The notes beneath the pieces are model-generated. The model saw only the letters and a program-made list of their open reading frames with translations, was not told where the DNA came from and did not search any database. A stretch of DNA of 64,000 nt from Cylicocyclus nassatus (Eukaryota; Nematoda; Chromadorea; Rhabditida; Strongylidae): assembly GCA_958299035.1 (NCBI GenBank), contig CATQJL010000316.1:4366674-4430673 (forward strand), given 5' to 3'. How positions within the stretch are numbered: the first letter of the stretch is position 1; each line of letters begins with the position of its first letter. Of the stretch, positions 1 through 12,849 are shown in pieces. Position numbers and translations under genes: made by a program.

Positions 1-3000
1 AAAGCCTTGCGACGGTTGCACGGGCAAAATCTTGAAAGCAAGGGACTTAACGACATGTCAGAGGCTTTCCAGTCTTTTGTGACCAGAGCGCGCTTTTTCA
101 GTGTTGGTAAATTGAGGTGAGTGCAAGCAACTTAGCAATTTTAAGCAGTAATTTGATTCTTATAAGAATAGAAAACATTCAGGCGGACATGGTCACATTC
201 AGCGGCTGAGTTCGTAAAATATCGTCGCTTATTGCCGATGCTTATGGATGATGGGCAAGATTTTGAAGGAGGAGAAACGGATGGTCAGTCCTTACGCTCT
301 CTGCCTTTTTTATTTACTGGAACGATAATATTGCGGCTCACAAAGTTCTTGTTTTTGCCTACAAGATACTATAAGTCTCAATGAGCGAAAACTTTCTTGA
401 CTTTAAAGGTCACCCACTAAGACCAACCCGGTGAAACCGGTCGCATTAGCTGGAGACAATCTGTTAACTGGCTTCTGAGTGAAAGGAAAGACAGCCAAAA
501 AGGTGCTCACCCTCAAATTCTCGATTTTCTGAACTTGGCAAAATTTTCGCATTTATTACTGTGGCCCAGAAAAAACTCGTATATATGGTTTCAGTTCAAA
601 AGGACCACTAACTTTGCTTGATTATCAGTTTTATGGTCTTTTTTTTACATTTTTCGTTTCTACAGTCTCTTTATTGTCAATCTACCATTTATTTAATATC
701 AGATTTCGATGCTGCGCTGGCATTTCATGCAAGATCGAAAGAAGACAGAAAAATCATAGTGACAAATATCTCATCGAGAGTTACATCTCCGCAACTACAC
801 TCGTTCTTTTCGAAATTTGGAAAAGTAGGTAGACTTCTCTCTTGTTTAGCTTATTGAACACTTCTTTCTCTAGGTTTCACATTGTTCGCTACCGCGTGAG
901 GATCGACGTCAGACTATGTTTGGCACTATGCCGAGGCATTTCAAGAATTGTGGGACGGCTGTGGTGACGTTCAAGTATGTGAAGTATAGATTGTTTTAGA
1001 TATTTGTGAGGATTATCGTTTAGGAAAGCAGAAGATGCAGAAAAAGCGAAAAATGCTACACCTGAACAACTTCGATTTTACGACCATGATATGATAGTGT
1101 CTGCGGTAAGTGCCTAAAATCAGTAATTTTTCATTGACCGTTAAACATCTTAACTTCATTTTGAAAAATTACTTCCTTTTTCACATCGATTAAGTATTAG
1201 GCTGGAAACTAAGTTTTGCAACTGGTTTCATAACTTCACTCTCTTTGGATATGGCGCACTCAAACTTTGGCATTATGTAGAAGGCAATGTGAGCTACAAG
1301 TGGGCACAAATTGTCTAAAATTTGATCACGAAATAGAAAAGTCTTAGGCATTTTTCGAAAACTAGTGAAATTTGAGAATTTTTGGGGTTTCAAGCTAAAA
1401 TGAAGCCTTTGGCAGCCTAGACCATGCGCAGTAATCCGGATTCGTTTACAAATTATTGCTGGAGGTTGACTCCTTTGGCCTAGTAAGAAAGAAGTAAAAT
1501 TGGGCATGTCGAGATTTGGCGTCCTCATAAAGTCAAACGAGTCGATGTACGCAAGAGCTGCTGAGGACGACCGTCAACGACTAAGGAGTCCGAAGCTTAA
1601 ATTCCGCCGAGACTTTACATAGTAAGGTTATTTGACCTGCCAAACGCGAATATCACATTCATTTGTTGATTCAACGCCTTTTTCCTTGTTTAGGGTGAGA
1701 CCCCACATCGTACACCTACAGTATTCCTACAAAAAAGCCCTTATCACGCAATTTCACTGTCGTTTTCGTGATCAGCATGTCAGATAACACCCCTATGCCA
1801 AGTTTCAGCCAAATCCGTCAAACTTCAAATTTTTCCCCTTCATACCATGCACATACCGTAACCCTCACTGCGACGTCAGAATTTGGTGGGACAGCAGCTG
1901 CGCTTGTAGCTTACATAATAGCCAACGCAGTGGCAAGATTTGAGTGCGCCATGTTGAGTGAGAGGGAAGTTATGAGACTAGTTGCAAAACTTAGTTTCCA
2001 ACCTAATAATTATGTCGCTTTTCATAAGAAATTTTCCATGCGACATTACCATGGAAACGAGAAAACTTATTGACTTGTAATTTTGAATTTTTGGTTCATG
2101 TCAAAGTTGATCTCAGCTCTCATGTCGTATAATTTCTTCTTTCAGTATGTGTCACGCCGGAAAGGAGGAAAAGGTGTCATACTGTCGGACGACAGCAGAG
2201 GTAAGCTACTTGTTTGGGTTACTGGTCCAAGCATGAGAGAAGAAAACTATGGAATCAGGAGATAGTGTAAAAACGTTTCAGTAACCTCGGCAACGCTTTC
2301 AGAGTATAATTTCGGAATAGCAACTCGAGTCAGGAATCTCTGTTATGTTGTTTTCGCGAAGGTCAACGAACCTTGCTCTGAACCCTGCGTTTTCTTTTGA
2401 AAATACCGCTTTTTTTGAACTTCCACTACCTCTTTGATCCATCTGTTACTCTTCTATACAAACTAATTTTTATTTTTTTAGATGATGTATACAGCCTCTG
2501 CCGTGCACCATCTGATGCGTCGCTGGCATCTACGACAATGTCCTTGAGCGGCTATGAGGTGAGTACACTTTACTGGAGGAATTATGCTGTCCTCAGTGAG
2601 ACTGCAGTAATTTTCTGTTCCTCGGGGGAAACCAGTAGCCTTTAAACCCATAATATTCCAAGCGGATCGGATTGTGCAGGTACGGTGGGGCACGGTAATT
2701 ACAAATCTCTTAATATAGGGCACTTCACTGGATGATCTGCCTCCAGCTGCTTTGGAAAGAATTGCCGCCTATCTCCCTGTGAACGATGCAATTCGTATGG
2801 AACGTGTGAGTAAGCGATGTATGGAAGCGTCAATGAAGGTTGGTTACCAGTCGTACGCTTGGGTTATCTTAAAGCGAAATCTGTTTCTTTGCAGTCTTGG
2901 TCATTGGTGCCTCGACTAATCATCGGCAGGGATTGCGAAGGATTTGGGAAAAACAACTCGTTTCGGAACTACCATCTGAAGGTGGGTTTTGAACTCTTCA

Positions 3001-6000
3001 AAAAACTATAGGTGCATCAAAAATCAGGCTTACAGAAACTAGGAAAAATTGTTTGTATCATAGCATGGGGCAAGAATTTTTTCGGGCTCAACTCATTGAT
3101 ACTGGATTGCACGCAATCAGCAGATATCTTGGCACCTGCACATCAACTTTCTCAAAATTTTTATTACTAGGAAATCTTTGTCTCCGAAAAACCTCTATAA
3201 ATAATTTGTCATTCAAATGTGATTAGCTTTATTATCCCTGGCTAATACTTGTGTCACACGGATTAATTGGTTATATCATGCCCTCTTCCGCAGTAAACAA
3301 TCTTCGTTCGTGAAATGAGAGCGGGGAGCGGCAATAAATTATTCCAGGCTCAAAACCAGCTTTGTGCTTCATAGAGTGGCTTGATTCTATGTCATCATGA
3401 AAATCTCGAGATTTGTCTTGCTCCATTTATATTTCTAGTTTTTCAGGCCATCCTTAGACGATGCGGTGCCCATTTGAAATGTTTAGACCTTTCGGGCATA
3501 GTCCATTTGTTAGACGAGAAAGCTCTTGAGATGATTTCTAGTAGTTGTCCAAATTTGGAAGAGGTAAGAGCTTTGATTCAATATCCATGACTAACGCGCA
3601 CAACTGCATTTAGCTTGATTTGTCTGGAGTTCGAGCCACATGGGAAGCGTTGGGTGAACTTAGCGAAAACCTGCCGAATCTTAAAAAGTTGACCTATCGA
3701 GATATGGCTAGTGCATCGGACAAGGTAGATTTAAAACTCTGTTCGCTCTTCTACGATATTCAATAAAATTTTCTAGGCGTTTTGGCATCTTATCAGAGGT
3801 TGTGCTAAGTCACTGCAATTTCTCGACTTTCGTGGAAGTCGCCGACTCCGTGGAAGGTGTCTACGATTGCTGGGAAGTGAACTGGAACAGGTACTAATCT
3901 TTTGAATCTCCAGCTTCGTAGTTCTTTTGCCACATTCCCAGTACAATTCAGCTTTATCTGGACGGTTCATCTCATGTAGATGAGATGGCATTTGAAGATC
4001 TGTGCACTAGTGCAAGTTCCTTGAAGGAGTTGCGAATCAACGACTGCTATAAAATCACCGATGAAAATTTGAGGTAGGGATGTTCGAAATGTGTGATATG
4101 AAACTTTTGCAGAATGTTTGCAGAACATTGCGCTAATACGGCGCAATTATATTTCTTCCCATAAAGCTATATTTTTTTTATAATTTGTTTTCGAAATGGT
4201 TTTTTTTTCGTTTAGCATGATTTCGCGCACTATGTCGGACTTGCGAGTTTTTACGTTGTGTGGCGATCGGTTCGAGAAACTTACGACCGCTGGTCTTTCA
4301 CACATCACCCATATGACTGGACTAATGGAGCTAGCGTATGTTGCGCTCTAATCAACTTTTGACCTCAAATACAGTTGAGTTTCTTCAGATTGGACTACAA
4401 CTCGCTTGTCAATGATGCTTTTCTAATAAAAATTTGCAATGAGCTGTCTAATCTCAAGACACTCAGCCTTGCTAATGCTGGATCGGATCAAACGCTCACT
4501 GCGAAGGGACTGAACGCAATTGCGAACCTAAAGGAGTTGGAGCAGGTGTGTAGGGCATCTGATGTGCTCGAAAAATTTTTTTAAGAATTTCTAAAATTTT
4601 TTTCTTTGAGATTTTTTAAGTTGTCAACTGAACTTATTTTCTATTATTGTTTTCAAAATCTTTGTGTATGTTCTCATGGTCATCTCCACCTCTCTTCATT
4701 TTTCACGCTGCGATCATCTACTTTTTCATGAAGTCGAATTGCTGCAATTTTTCCCTTGCTAGATTCAATTAAATCTCTATTTTCCAGCTCGATCTGTCCT
4801 CTCTTGCCGCACTGCGATCAGGTGTCCTGCTCGAAATTGCCTACTCCTGCAAACAATTGTCTCTCCTGCAATTGCGGAATTGCGTCTACTTGTCCGATGA
4901 AGGTGTAAAGGGCTTGGCCAGAATGAAGCATATTCGACATGTCGATCTGAGTAGTTCTATATTGGTGAGTGCGCGGTTAGAAAATTTCTGAAGTTTTTTT
5001 TCGATTTTTCGCTCTTGGATTTTTTATCGCCCTATCTATCAGTGGCAGCCGAAAGGCGGGGGAGGGGGTGAGGGTAAAAATTTGTCGCGAAATTTCTGAG
5101 AGTCACTGACATGGATTATGAAAATATTTAAGTGACTTATTTTTTGTACTTGTAAATAAACAAAATCATTTTAAATATCCACACTGTCCTTGTAAAAAAT
5201 TTCTTCGGAGTCGTGGCTGGTTGTCACCACGCCCCCTTCGGGATTATGAGCCCGCAACGATCTGGAGGAACATCCCAAAAAATTTTTTGTCAATGCGTGG
5301 CTAGTGCGTCAACTGTATCTGAAAATTATTGTCCTTCTTCCCTCCTTTCTCCTTCCCACCGAACACAAATTCTGGGACCCATCTGTATCTACTACTATGC
5401 GAGAAAATCATTATCGGTTTCTTCAGACAAATTATTAGTTGTTTGTAAAATATCATTCAAGAAGCGCCTTTCCAGGTAACCAACGAAGCCATACAACATT
5501 TTATCAAAGGCTTCCCTCAAGAGGAAAAGGTGATTTGAGTTTTGCACTTTCCTTTAATTTTTATTCATCCCATTATGCCGGGACACAAAATAGCGCGTTG
5601 ATTTGCGGTCATAATCATTCAACGTTTGCTTGGTTCCATCATAAACTGCTGTTTTCCTGATCTATTCCATGGTTTCAGAAAGCTCCTGTTACTATCGTTG
5701 TTGGTGGAACAGCTGCAGACTCTTCACAATTGTCAGTTCGTGGTAGCCGTGTGGTTGTAGATTTTAGCGATTATACATCAATCCTTTCAATGCCTGATAG
5801 GCAGGCGAGCTCATTCAAATTAGGTGAGCACATCCTTCAGAAATCATCTGATTTTTGAGCTCTCCATGTGTACTATTATGTCTATAAATGGGATCGTTCA
5901 GGCACACAGTCCGACGATGACGTGTCCGATGACGAATTTGAGAGTCTCACAGCACAAAGTGAGTGCTGCAGATGGCTCTTTTCGTTTCAGTTCTTGAAAA

Positions 6001-6129
6001 CTTCCACCTTTAGGATCTTTCTATATCGACGCTGTGTGCGGCGAGGAAGATTCCCCGATAGAAGACGAACGCAGCTTACAGGAGTGGGCCGAACGAGAGG
6101 CGCGAAATCTAGGATTAATAGGAAAATGA
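1..6129 (+). CDS. RRM + F-box + leucine-rich-repeat protein (5' partial)
   Basis: Twenty exons join in phase: 1-116, 183-283, 703-824, 874-974, 1024-1105, 2146-2200, 2482-2558, 2719-2838, 2895-2981, 3447-3563, 3614-3724, 3777-3890, 3952-4073, 4216-4335, 4389-4545, 4788-4964, 5476-5529, 5679-5823, 5902-5958 and 6014-6129 (stop TGA). About 716 residues are visible; the start lies before the window. Domain order in the visible protein: an RRM at about 89-180 (KIIVTNIS beta strand, later GTAVVTF), an acidic/serine linker, an F-box at about 222-256 (LDDLPPAALERIAAYLP), then leucine-rich repeats at about 290-610 (repeated LDLSG, LKTLSLAN, LRELRIND-like units) and an acidic tail. F-box/LRR proteins are substrate adaptors of SCF ubiquitin ligases; the RRM suggests RNA binding. 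From memory, C. elegans EEED8.10 has the same domain order. Intron 5 holds a mariner-like foldback and intron 16 a G-tract repeat. The architecture is clear; the molecular target is unknown. Confidence 0.9.
1197..2006. mobile_element. Mariner-like foldback element in intron 5 of the RRM/F-box gene
   Basis: The ends are inverted copies: TTAGGCTGGAAACTAAGTTT at 1197 and its complement ending in CCAACCTAA at 2006, both flanked by TA. The terminal inverted repeats extend about 100 bp. TTAGG-type ends with TA duplication are known for mariner relatives. No transposase frame is visible. The middle (about 1690-1880) resembles the 125-bp unit seen near 29.4 kb, so it may be a nested insertion. Confidence 0.7.
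5043..5300. repeat. G-tract interspersed repeat, copy 1
   Basis: It lies in intron 16 of the RRM/F-box gene. It shares, in order, a G-run, 'gtcgcgaaatt', 'aagtgactta', a 'cttgtaaaaaa' stretch and a GTGGC...GCCAC hairpin with copies at 34430-34775 and, more weakly, 47880-48170. There is no coding potential. Confidence 0.55.
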
Positions 6130-8349
6130 GCAGCATTTTAGATAGTTTTGAGCCATAGAATTAGCTTCATGGCAGGAGAAAGTATCCATTAGCAGTAGGT
6201 TTATTTTTGCGCCTTGTGCTTTATGTAGTCGTTATTACATTACTTAGGGCTAGTTTAGTTCCTTACTTATCTGTTCTTGCATCTGAAGATAGGCACCAAG
6301 TACTGTAATAATAATTGTTAATATCTCCCTGTATACTGTTTTTGATTGTGCTGTTTTTTTTGCGCATAATCATTTTTTTGTTTCCCTCTGCATGTTCTTT
6401 TCATAGCTTTTTCCTTCGCTTTTGCTCTCACCCCCTCTCAATCGCATTTTTGCAATACTTTGTCACCAGCTAATGCTTGTTATGCGCAGAACCTCAAGTC
6501 AATCCAGTGTGATTTGATACTATCTAGTTGACCAGATGATCACAAACTTCGCATTGTACTGATTCTTGCTCATTTGTGATAACTCTGTTTATTTCTTATT
6601 CTGACAGGTACATTTTTTGATATTTTCAAGGTCGAAAAATTGAAAAAAATTTTTTGATGTTCCTGCAAGTATAAATCTTGGAATTTTGAGATGCATGAAG
6701 CTTTTAAAGTTACTTAAATGAGCCATAAAGATTTGGGAGTGCCTCGTTTATACTTCGAAGAAATGTTCTCGAAATTGTTTAGGAGTTCACACTAGCACTG
6801 TAGAATTTTTTTCAGAGTGTGGCTAAAGCCACGCTTTTTCTATATTTCGGGGTTGTGGACCCATAGAAAAATGAGAACAAAAAAAATGTTTGGGCTAAGT
6901 CTCCGCAGTCTTAATCGAAGAAATTCTGGGTCGACCTTTCTGCTTTCTCCCCAAGGGACAATGCGAAGTACTTATTGTCAGGTTCCATGGATTTTGATAA
7001 GATTTCAGTTTAGGAAACCTGCATTTTTAACAATGATACATACACTTCCTCTTCATGCTTCTCAGAATTTTCGTTCCTCACCTCGAATCAGAGAGCTGGG
7101 TTTGTTCTCTTCACAGAAGCTGAAGTGCAATCTTTTTTGGCTTAACGCTCGTCTACTAGCGACGTATCTGTCACTGGTTGGCCAAAACAGCTCACCGTGC
7201 GTTTATATGTAGGACGTGATCGTCCGCAAGAATTTTTGAATCTTCTGGGGAAACACTGATGCTTCTGCTTTTCGCAAAAGGTGACTCATGCGACAATGTT
7301 TTGATTTGGAGCAATAAGGAAGCTTTTTCTGGAGACTGCACCTTTGCTTAAAATGTGTGTTATTTCAATATAAATAGAAAACATTGTGAATAATCCTCAA
7401 TCTAGGAATGGCAACCTATTCCAATGATATGATGAACATGCAAAATTATTATTCCTCTGAAGAAGAAATTCTTCCAAAGTAAAAGCGTTATCAAAATCGA
7501 CTTTGGCAACAAACAAGGAACTAAATGTTTTTTTCACTTCTTTGAAAATCAAAAGTGCTTTTCCATCACTTCCTACGTACAATCAGATACCAGAAAAATT
7601 CATGAAAATTCCTCGTTCTGCCTAATAGCTCGATGTTAGCTCAAGTGAGGAATAATTTTTACTGAAGCGCTACGTATCTTCATAAAACCAGAATACACCA
7701 TCATGACTATTGAACTAAAGTGAAATAGTAAGTGAGAAAGATTTCCGATCGTTAGATTTAAAAAACGTTACAAATGCGCCCAAAATACCTATCTTATCTT
7801 ATCTATGCACCTAACACTCCAAAGCTGTAGATATACAGGATCATAACGGTATTTCTTCGAGAAATTTTTGCAGAAAACCAACTTTCCTGGATGAAACACT
7901 ACGGAATTCACCCTTCTTCGACAAATATTTTTGCTGCACGACCGTGGACTACAAACTCTTGTGAAGAAATACGGTGAAGGAATCAACCACTTTTCCGTAA
8001 AGCATCATAAAAAAACTAACTTTTTACTTTTCTACTTCAGTGTTGCAGGATTGATCCTTTTTAGAAGGCTGTTCATACAAAATCATAACAATTTCAAAAA
8101 CATTAATTGAAGCAAAATGCTTATTGTCCAGCAAATTTCAAAAACATCTGATAGAAGCAAAATGTTCGTTTACTTTGAATACAGCGCCAGCGTACGTTGG
8201 GTACCTAAATTCTTCAATTTTTTTGGAACTGTTACACTAAGATAACAAAAGGGATAGTTTATGTTCTTTATGATATGATGGAGATGAAATGTACATAATT
8301 ATCAAAGTTCGAAACAGTGCAAGTGTGGTACAAACTGATGATAGTCGTA
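6130..8349. other. Intergenic, no gene seen
   Basis: AT-rich spacer between the RRM/F-box gene and the claudin-like gene. Open frames here are short and lack splice or family signals. A partial G-tract repeat tail with a GTGGCTAAAGCCAC hairpin sits near 6818-6860. Confidence 0.5.
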
Positions 8350-9712
8350 TCAACCCTCATTTCTGACAGACATTCCTCCCAAAATCAAGCTGACAAATGA
8401 GAAGATGGTCCCAACCATGCAGAGCCAGTATGAGTAGTCGAGCTGAAATGTTGGAAAGATGAAACAAAGCGAATAAGTCACTAAAGGTAGCGTCCAGCCG
8501 GGTTTTCGTTTTCAATGTGTCCTGAATTTGAATATGAGGTCCAAATTACATGGAAACCTCAACCCCCACCCTTTTCTCAAACCTTATTTTAGAATTGCGA
8601 GTGTTTGGCACTGTTCCCATCGTAAATAACACCAAGTCTCGTCATATTTACACGGATGCAGTTACGCAGTGTGCGCCTCAACTATGCTTGCCATGTCAGA
8701 ACGCGTCAGGAAGTTATCTGTGGAGCGGAGCGGATAAAAGGGGCGTGGCGGAAAAAAGAATCTTCGGAATAGAGGTCCATTTTCTCTTTTGGGAGCAACG
8801 TTAAGGGATCGAACCAACGCAGATGGTCTATTTCTAAGTACTTCTTACAAACTGTACAGTAGTCTGGATGGCAAAACTTTTGGGTGGACGCGCCTTTATA
8901 GATCAAGTTAACTAGACATAAGAATTGTGTGACTTACATAGATATCCACGCCCAACGTTTTGACGATCTCTGAAAAATGGAAAACTCGTAGCAGTTTTAG
9001 GAGGAGTGGCAAAATATAAAACATGAAAAACAATTTACCAGTATTTCTGTCATAAGTTGCGCCATAGACGATGAGCACATATAGCAATAATATGGTTACT
9101 ATAAGTTGCTGGCTCGTGAATCCTCTCGAGAGATGATAACGCCAACTCTTGAGAACTCTGAACACTTGCGATGACTCAAGTCGTAAAACATTGCAGATCT
9201 TTTATAGCTCAAAATCTGTTGCGATGAGATTGCAAAAAACTCTTTCAAATGTTTGCAATAAAAATATTCAAAGCCTGAAAAATGTGGGTTTCTTACAGAG
9301 CTGCGATGACTGATATCAAAACGAAAAACTGTACTATCCAAGCGAAAAGCATTGCCAAGAAAACTGTGATTGCCCAGCCGTCAGCATTCTGTAAAAGGAT
9401 TTTTAACCTTTAACCTAGCTTCGTATAACTTTAGGCAAACACTGACCTCCCAGAAAAAGTCACAAGTATTGTCGTTGACACAGCCCCAGGGAAAAATTCC
9501 TGCAGAATGTTTGACATTTGCTTGAAATGCGTTGACAGCGGCGGTTACCCAACCTGTAAAAAAATTGACGAAATGAATAAGATGTACAAGAAACTCATCA
9601 CAAAAGTAATTATTTTTTTCAATCACAAAATATGCGAACCTTTTGTGAATAATGCTATACTAATAAAGACGTAGGTAATAAATGCAGAAATTCCAGCTCC
9701 CAGTAAAAACAT
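8350..9712 (-). CDS. Claudin/Clc-like four-transmembrane protein
   Basis: Exons in transcript order: 9712-9640, 9553-9447, 9388-9297, 9157-9039, 8969-8938 and 8442-8350 (stop TGA); all phases close and give 171 residues. TM segments are at about 2-21, 66-91, 109-126 and 147-165. The first extracellular loop carries W plus the GIFPWGCVNDNTC stretch, matching the W/G-x-x-P/C-C pattern of the PMP22/claudin superfamily as seen in nematode Clc-like proteins, which act in cell contacts or as channel-associated membrane proteins. The ATG at 9712 was chosen because the frame is closed by a stop just upstream and a splice acceptor lies only 5 nt before it. The first donor (GTTCGC) is a poor match. The family call is good; the precise orthologue is not resolved. 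Confidence 0.8.
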
Positions 9713-9732
9713 TTCTCCTAAGAGACCAAATT
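9713..9732 (-). promoter_or_regulatory. Candidate spliced-leader trans-splice acceptor
   Basis: On the minus strand a pyrimidine-rich TTGGTCTCTTAG ends 5 nt before the ATG of the claudin-like gene. Nematode SL1 acceptors are typically this close to the start codon. An ordinary cis acceptor for an upstream exon cannot be excluded. Confidence 0.45.
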
Positions 9733-10000
9733 CGCAACGCTTTTGGCGCTCTTCTTATGCTTTTAAGGCTGAAGGTTGACAAAACGATCACTGTTTGCCT
9801 TCGCAACGTTATGACTCAGAGAAACACCGAACGTGGCACATGTGCTTCAAACATCTTTCGTTTGTTAACATCAATTCATCAAATGAGGACGACGGAATTG
9901 AACGCTGAACTGGCTCGAATTCTGACCAAAAACTGTTTACGTCTATTTTTCCTCTCCAAAATATAGCATGGAAATGAAATTTCAATTTATAGAACCTACC

Positions 10001-10161
10001 CTTTGATTCAACTGGCTTGGCGGCTGAAGGTGGGGCTCCATGACCTATCAAGGCTAGGGTAATCAGAGAGCACGCACGCGGGGAAGACGCAGACTGCGTC
10101 GCGGCGCGAGCGGATTGATAGGTCACAAAGCCCGTTTAGCCGCCAAGCCACTTAAATCAAA
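10001..10161. mobile_element. Short foldback element
   Basis: The left end TTTGATTCAACTGGCTTGGC is repeated inverted at 10139-10161, with a second inverted match (GACCTATCAA) inside. The interior is GC-rich (cgcgg, gcggcgcg). It is MITE-like, with no open frame. Confidence 0.65.
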
Positions 10162-10733
10162 GGTTATTCACTGAAGCGCTGTTTGTTTTATAACTGAACT
10201 CATGCTTTGCTGAATTGTAGAGGGGTGTAAAGTCACATTTCCTTCAAATTTGGCTACGTAGTTCACACCCTTAGGACTGACAAAGAGTATCATGAAATTA
10301 TAAAACTGATAGAATTTATAATAAGGAGAAGAACTGCAGCATATCAAACGCCTCCTTCCCCCTTCTCGATTCTGCAATGAATGAATCATGACAATGCAAA
10401 ACCGAATGCCGTAAAGAATTCGAACTCCTAAAGTTTCAAATTAATTAAGCATCAACTTTTTCTCCAAAGTTTCGGCGCCAAAAATTTGAGAGACATTTGA
10501 AAAATTTTCCGAAGAAAGTGGCCAGAATCAGGCACATCAAATTATAGGTTTTCGTCCCCCCCCCCTCCATTCTAAAGACATTTTTGCGATTAGCGTTAAC
10601 ACTTATCCTATATTTTCGCAATAATTTCTTCTGGTGATTTTGCATAACTATTAATTTTCGCTAAGCAGATCTAGCCATCACATAATTTCAGGAACAGCTC
10701 AGCTTAGACTAAGTGGTGGGTTTTTTTTCAGAA
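10162..10733. other. Intergenic, no gene seen
   Basis: Unique-looking AT-rich sequence between the foldback and the Helitron-like element. No supported exon and no clear repeat were seen. Confidence 0.4.
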
Positions 10734-12815
10734 TCTTATATATAAAGCTGAATGTCTGTTTGTCTGTCTGTCTGTATGTGTGTCTGTATGTCTGTCTGTA
10801 ATTACGTATGTTCCGAATAGAAAATTCCATTTCTGAACCGATCCGGACAAAACTTGGCACACATACACTACGGGCCCCGGCGGGTGTCATAGGCTACTTT
10901 TCGTCATCGATCGATATCGACTTAATCGATTTTTTGCAAAATTTGAGCTACGGGGCTGGGAGTTGGCACAGGGGGGTAATCGAGCATGCTGATTACGAAT
11001 ACAACACAGGGAACGGGAAATGAAGTGCCCTCGCCCCAGCCCCTTAGGTGGGCTCAGCAAAAAAATCGATAAAAATCGATAAAATCGATATCGACCGATG
11101 ACGAAAAGTAGCCTATGACTCCCGCCGGGGCCCGAAGTGTATGTGTGCCAAGTTTGGTCCGGATCGGTTAAGAAATGGAATTTTCTATTCGGAACATACG
11201 GCCAGAGGTGCGATAGGGGGAGCCAAGTCTCCCCCTACCTTCACTTTTGAGCTGGTACGGGGTGACCACCTTCACTTTTGGAATAAAAAATTTTTCGCTG
11301 GACGACAAAGAAGGAAAATAAGCAAAACAAACGCAAAAAAGATTATTGAAAGCATATATTTATGTATACGGCGGCATATATATTTAAAATAAAGGTTTTT
11401 AGTAAATGGTGTATTTGGAAGTAAAGCTTAGCAAAACTGTACGGATTTTATTAAGCAAATTATGTTATAACGTATAGCGAAGGAAGTAGGTCGATCCAGG
11501 CAGTAACGGCCGAGAACCAGAATTTTGAATATTTAAATAGTGAAAAATCATGCGAAATTTCCACTGTTATAAATCTGTTGTTTGAAGATGTCAGCACTTG
11601 CGACTTCATAGGTTTTGAAGAGTAGATGTTGCTCTATCAGCTAGTGAAGGAATCGGGTCGATTTAAGAGATAGTCGTTGAAAACCAGAATTCTAAAAATT
11701 TACGCCATTTTTGCGTGTTTTTTGACTGTTGAGAGTCAAACTCTTATAAATCTTGAATGTGGAAGTGTATGATGTTGCGACTTCATAGGTTTTATAGAGT
11801 AAGGTTTGCCTTATCAGAATATGTCTTGTCCGTTCCGATCCATTGAAACACCTCCGAGATCCAGAGTCATGAAAAAGCAGGTAAAAAAGAGCTTTTTGAA
11901 CTTCAACAGCTCATAACTTCTTCAGAACTGCATGAATCATGTTGCGACTTCATAGGTTAGATTCCTCTCATCAAGGGCTTTCAGATGATATATGATATAT
12001 GGGGGTTTGGGGCCTTCTTCGACGTATGACCGGGGGGGGGGAGACTTTTTAGGCCAAAATCTCCCCCTCGCCCATTTTAATGTATTGGCTGGAGGCCGCC
12101 AGGGGAGACTTTGGCCTAAAAAGTCTCCCCCCCCCCGGGCATATGCCGTAAGAGGCGCGAAACTCCCACATATTATATATCATCTGAAAGCTCTTGATAA
12201 GAAGAATTCAACCTATGAAGTCACAACATGATTCATGCAGTTCTGGAGAAGTTACGAGCTGTTGAAGTTCAAAAAGCTGTTTTTTACCTGCTTTTTCAAG
12301 AGCCTGGATCTCGGCGGTGCTTTGATGAATTGGTACGGGTAAGATATATTCTAGTAGGGCAAACCTTACCCTAGAAAACCTATGAAGTCGCAACATCACA
12401 CATCTTCACAATCAAGAGTTTTAGGAGTTCAAATGTCAGCAGTCAAAAATTAGCCTAAAATCGCCTAATTTTTCAAAATTCTCGTTCTCAGCGACCACTG
12501 CTCAAATCGACCCGATTTTTTCACTATCTGTTAGAGCAACACTTACCCTTTAAAACCTATGAAGTCGCAGTTGCTGACATCTTCAACCACTTGGTTTATA
12601 ACAGTGGCAATTTTGCATGATTTCTGGTTATTTTTTCATTCAAAATTCTGGTTCTCGGCAAATACTTCCTGGATCGACCTACTTTCTTCGCAGTACGACA
12701 TAACTAAATTTACTTAATAAAATCTGTAGAGTGTCGTTGAGTTTCACTTCAAAATACACCATTTCATTGACACGTTTATTTCGAATATTTATGCCGCTGT
12801 GTTCATCGTATCTGT

Positions 12816-12831
12816 GGCCCTAAAGAGGGCC
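12816..12831 (-). other. Histone mRNA 3' stem-loop
   Basis: GGCCCTCTTTAGGGCC on the minus strand forms a perfect 6-bp stem (GGCCCT/AGGGCC) with a CTTT loop, followed by ACA. This is the size and shape of the replication-dependent histone 3' processing element that SLBP binds. It sits downstream of, and on the same strand as, the H4 relic. Confidence 0.6.
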
Positions 12832-12849
12832 GTTGGGTCAGAGCTTCTT

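Noticed and set aside
6817..7212. 131-codon plus frame
   Set aside because: Starts in a repeat hairpin, no motif, no splice signal, atypical composition.
8480..8510. TAAAGGTAGCGTCCAG as a fourth TTAA-family element
   Set aside because: Only one diverged end was found and no TTAA pair; could be a relic but not supportable.
8795..8815. B-box-like GGTTCGATCCC on the minus strand as a tRNA
   Set aside because: No A box at the right distance and no cloverleaf around it.
9099..9341. Alternative reading of the claudin-like gene through 9341
   Set aside because: That frame hits a stop and breaks TM3; the exon 9157-9039 joins in phase and gives a proper TM segment.
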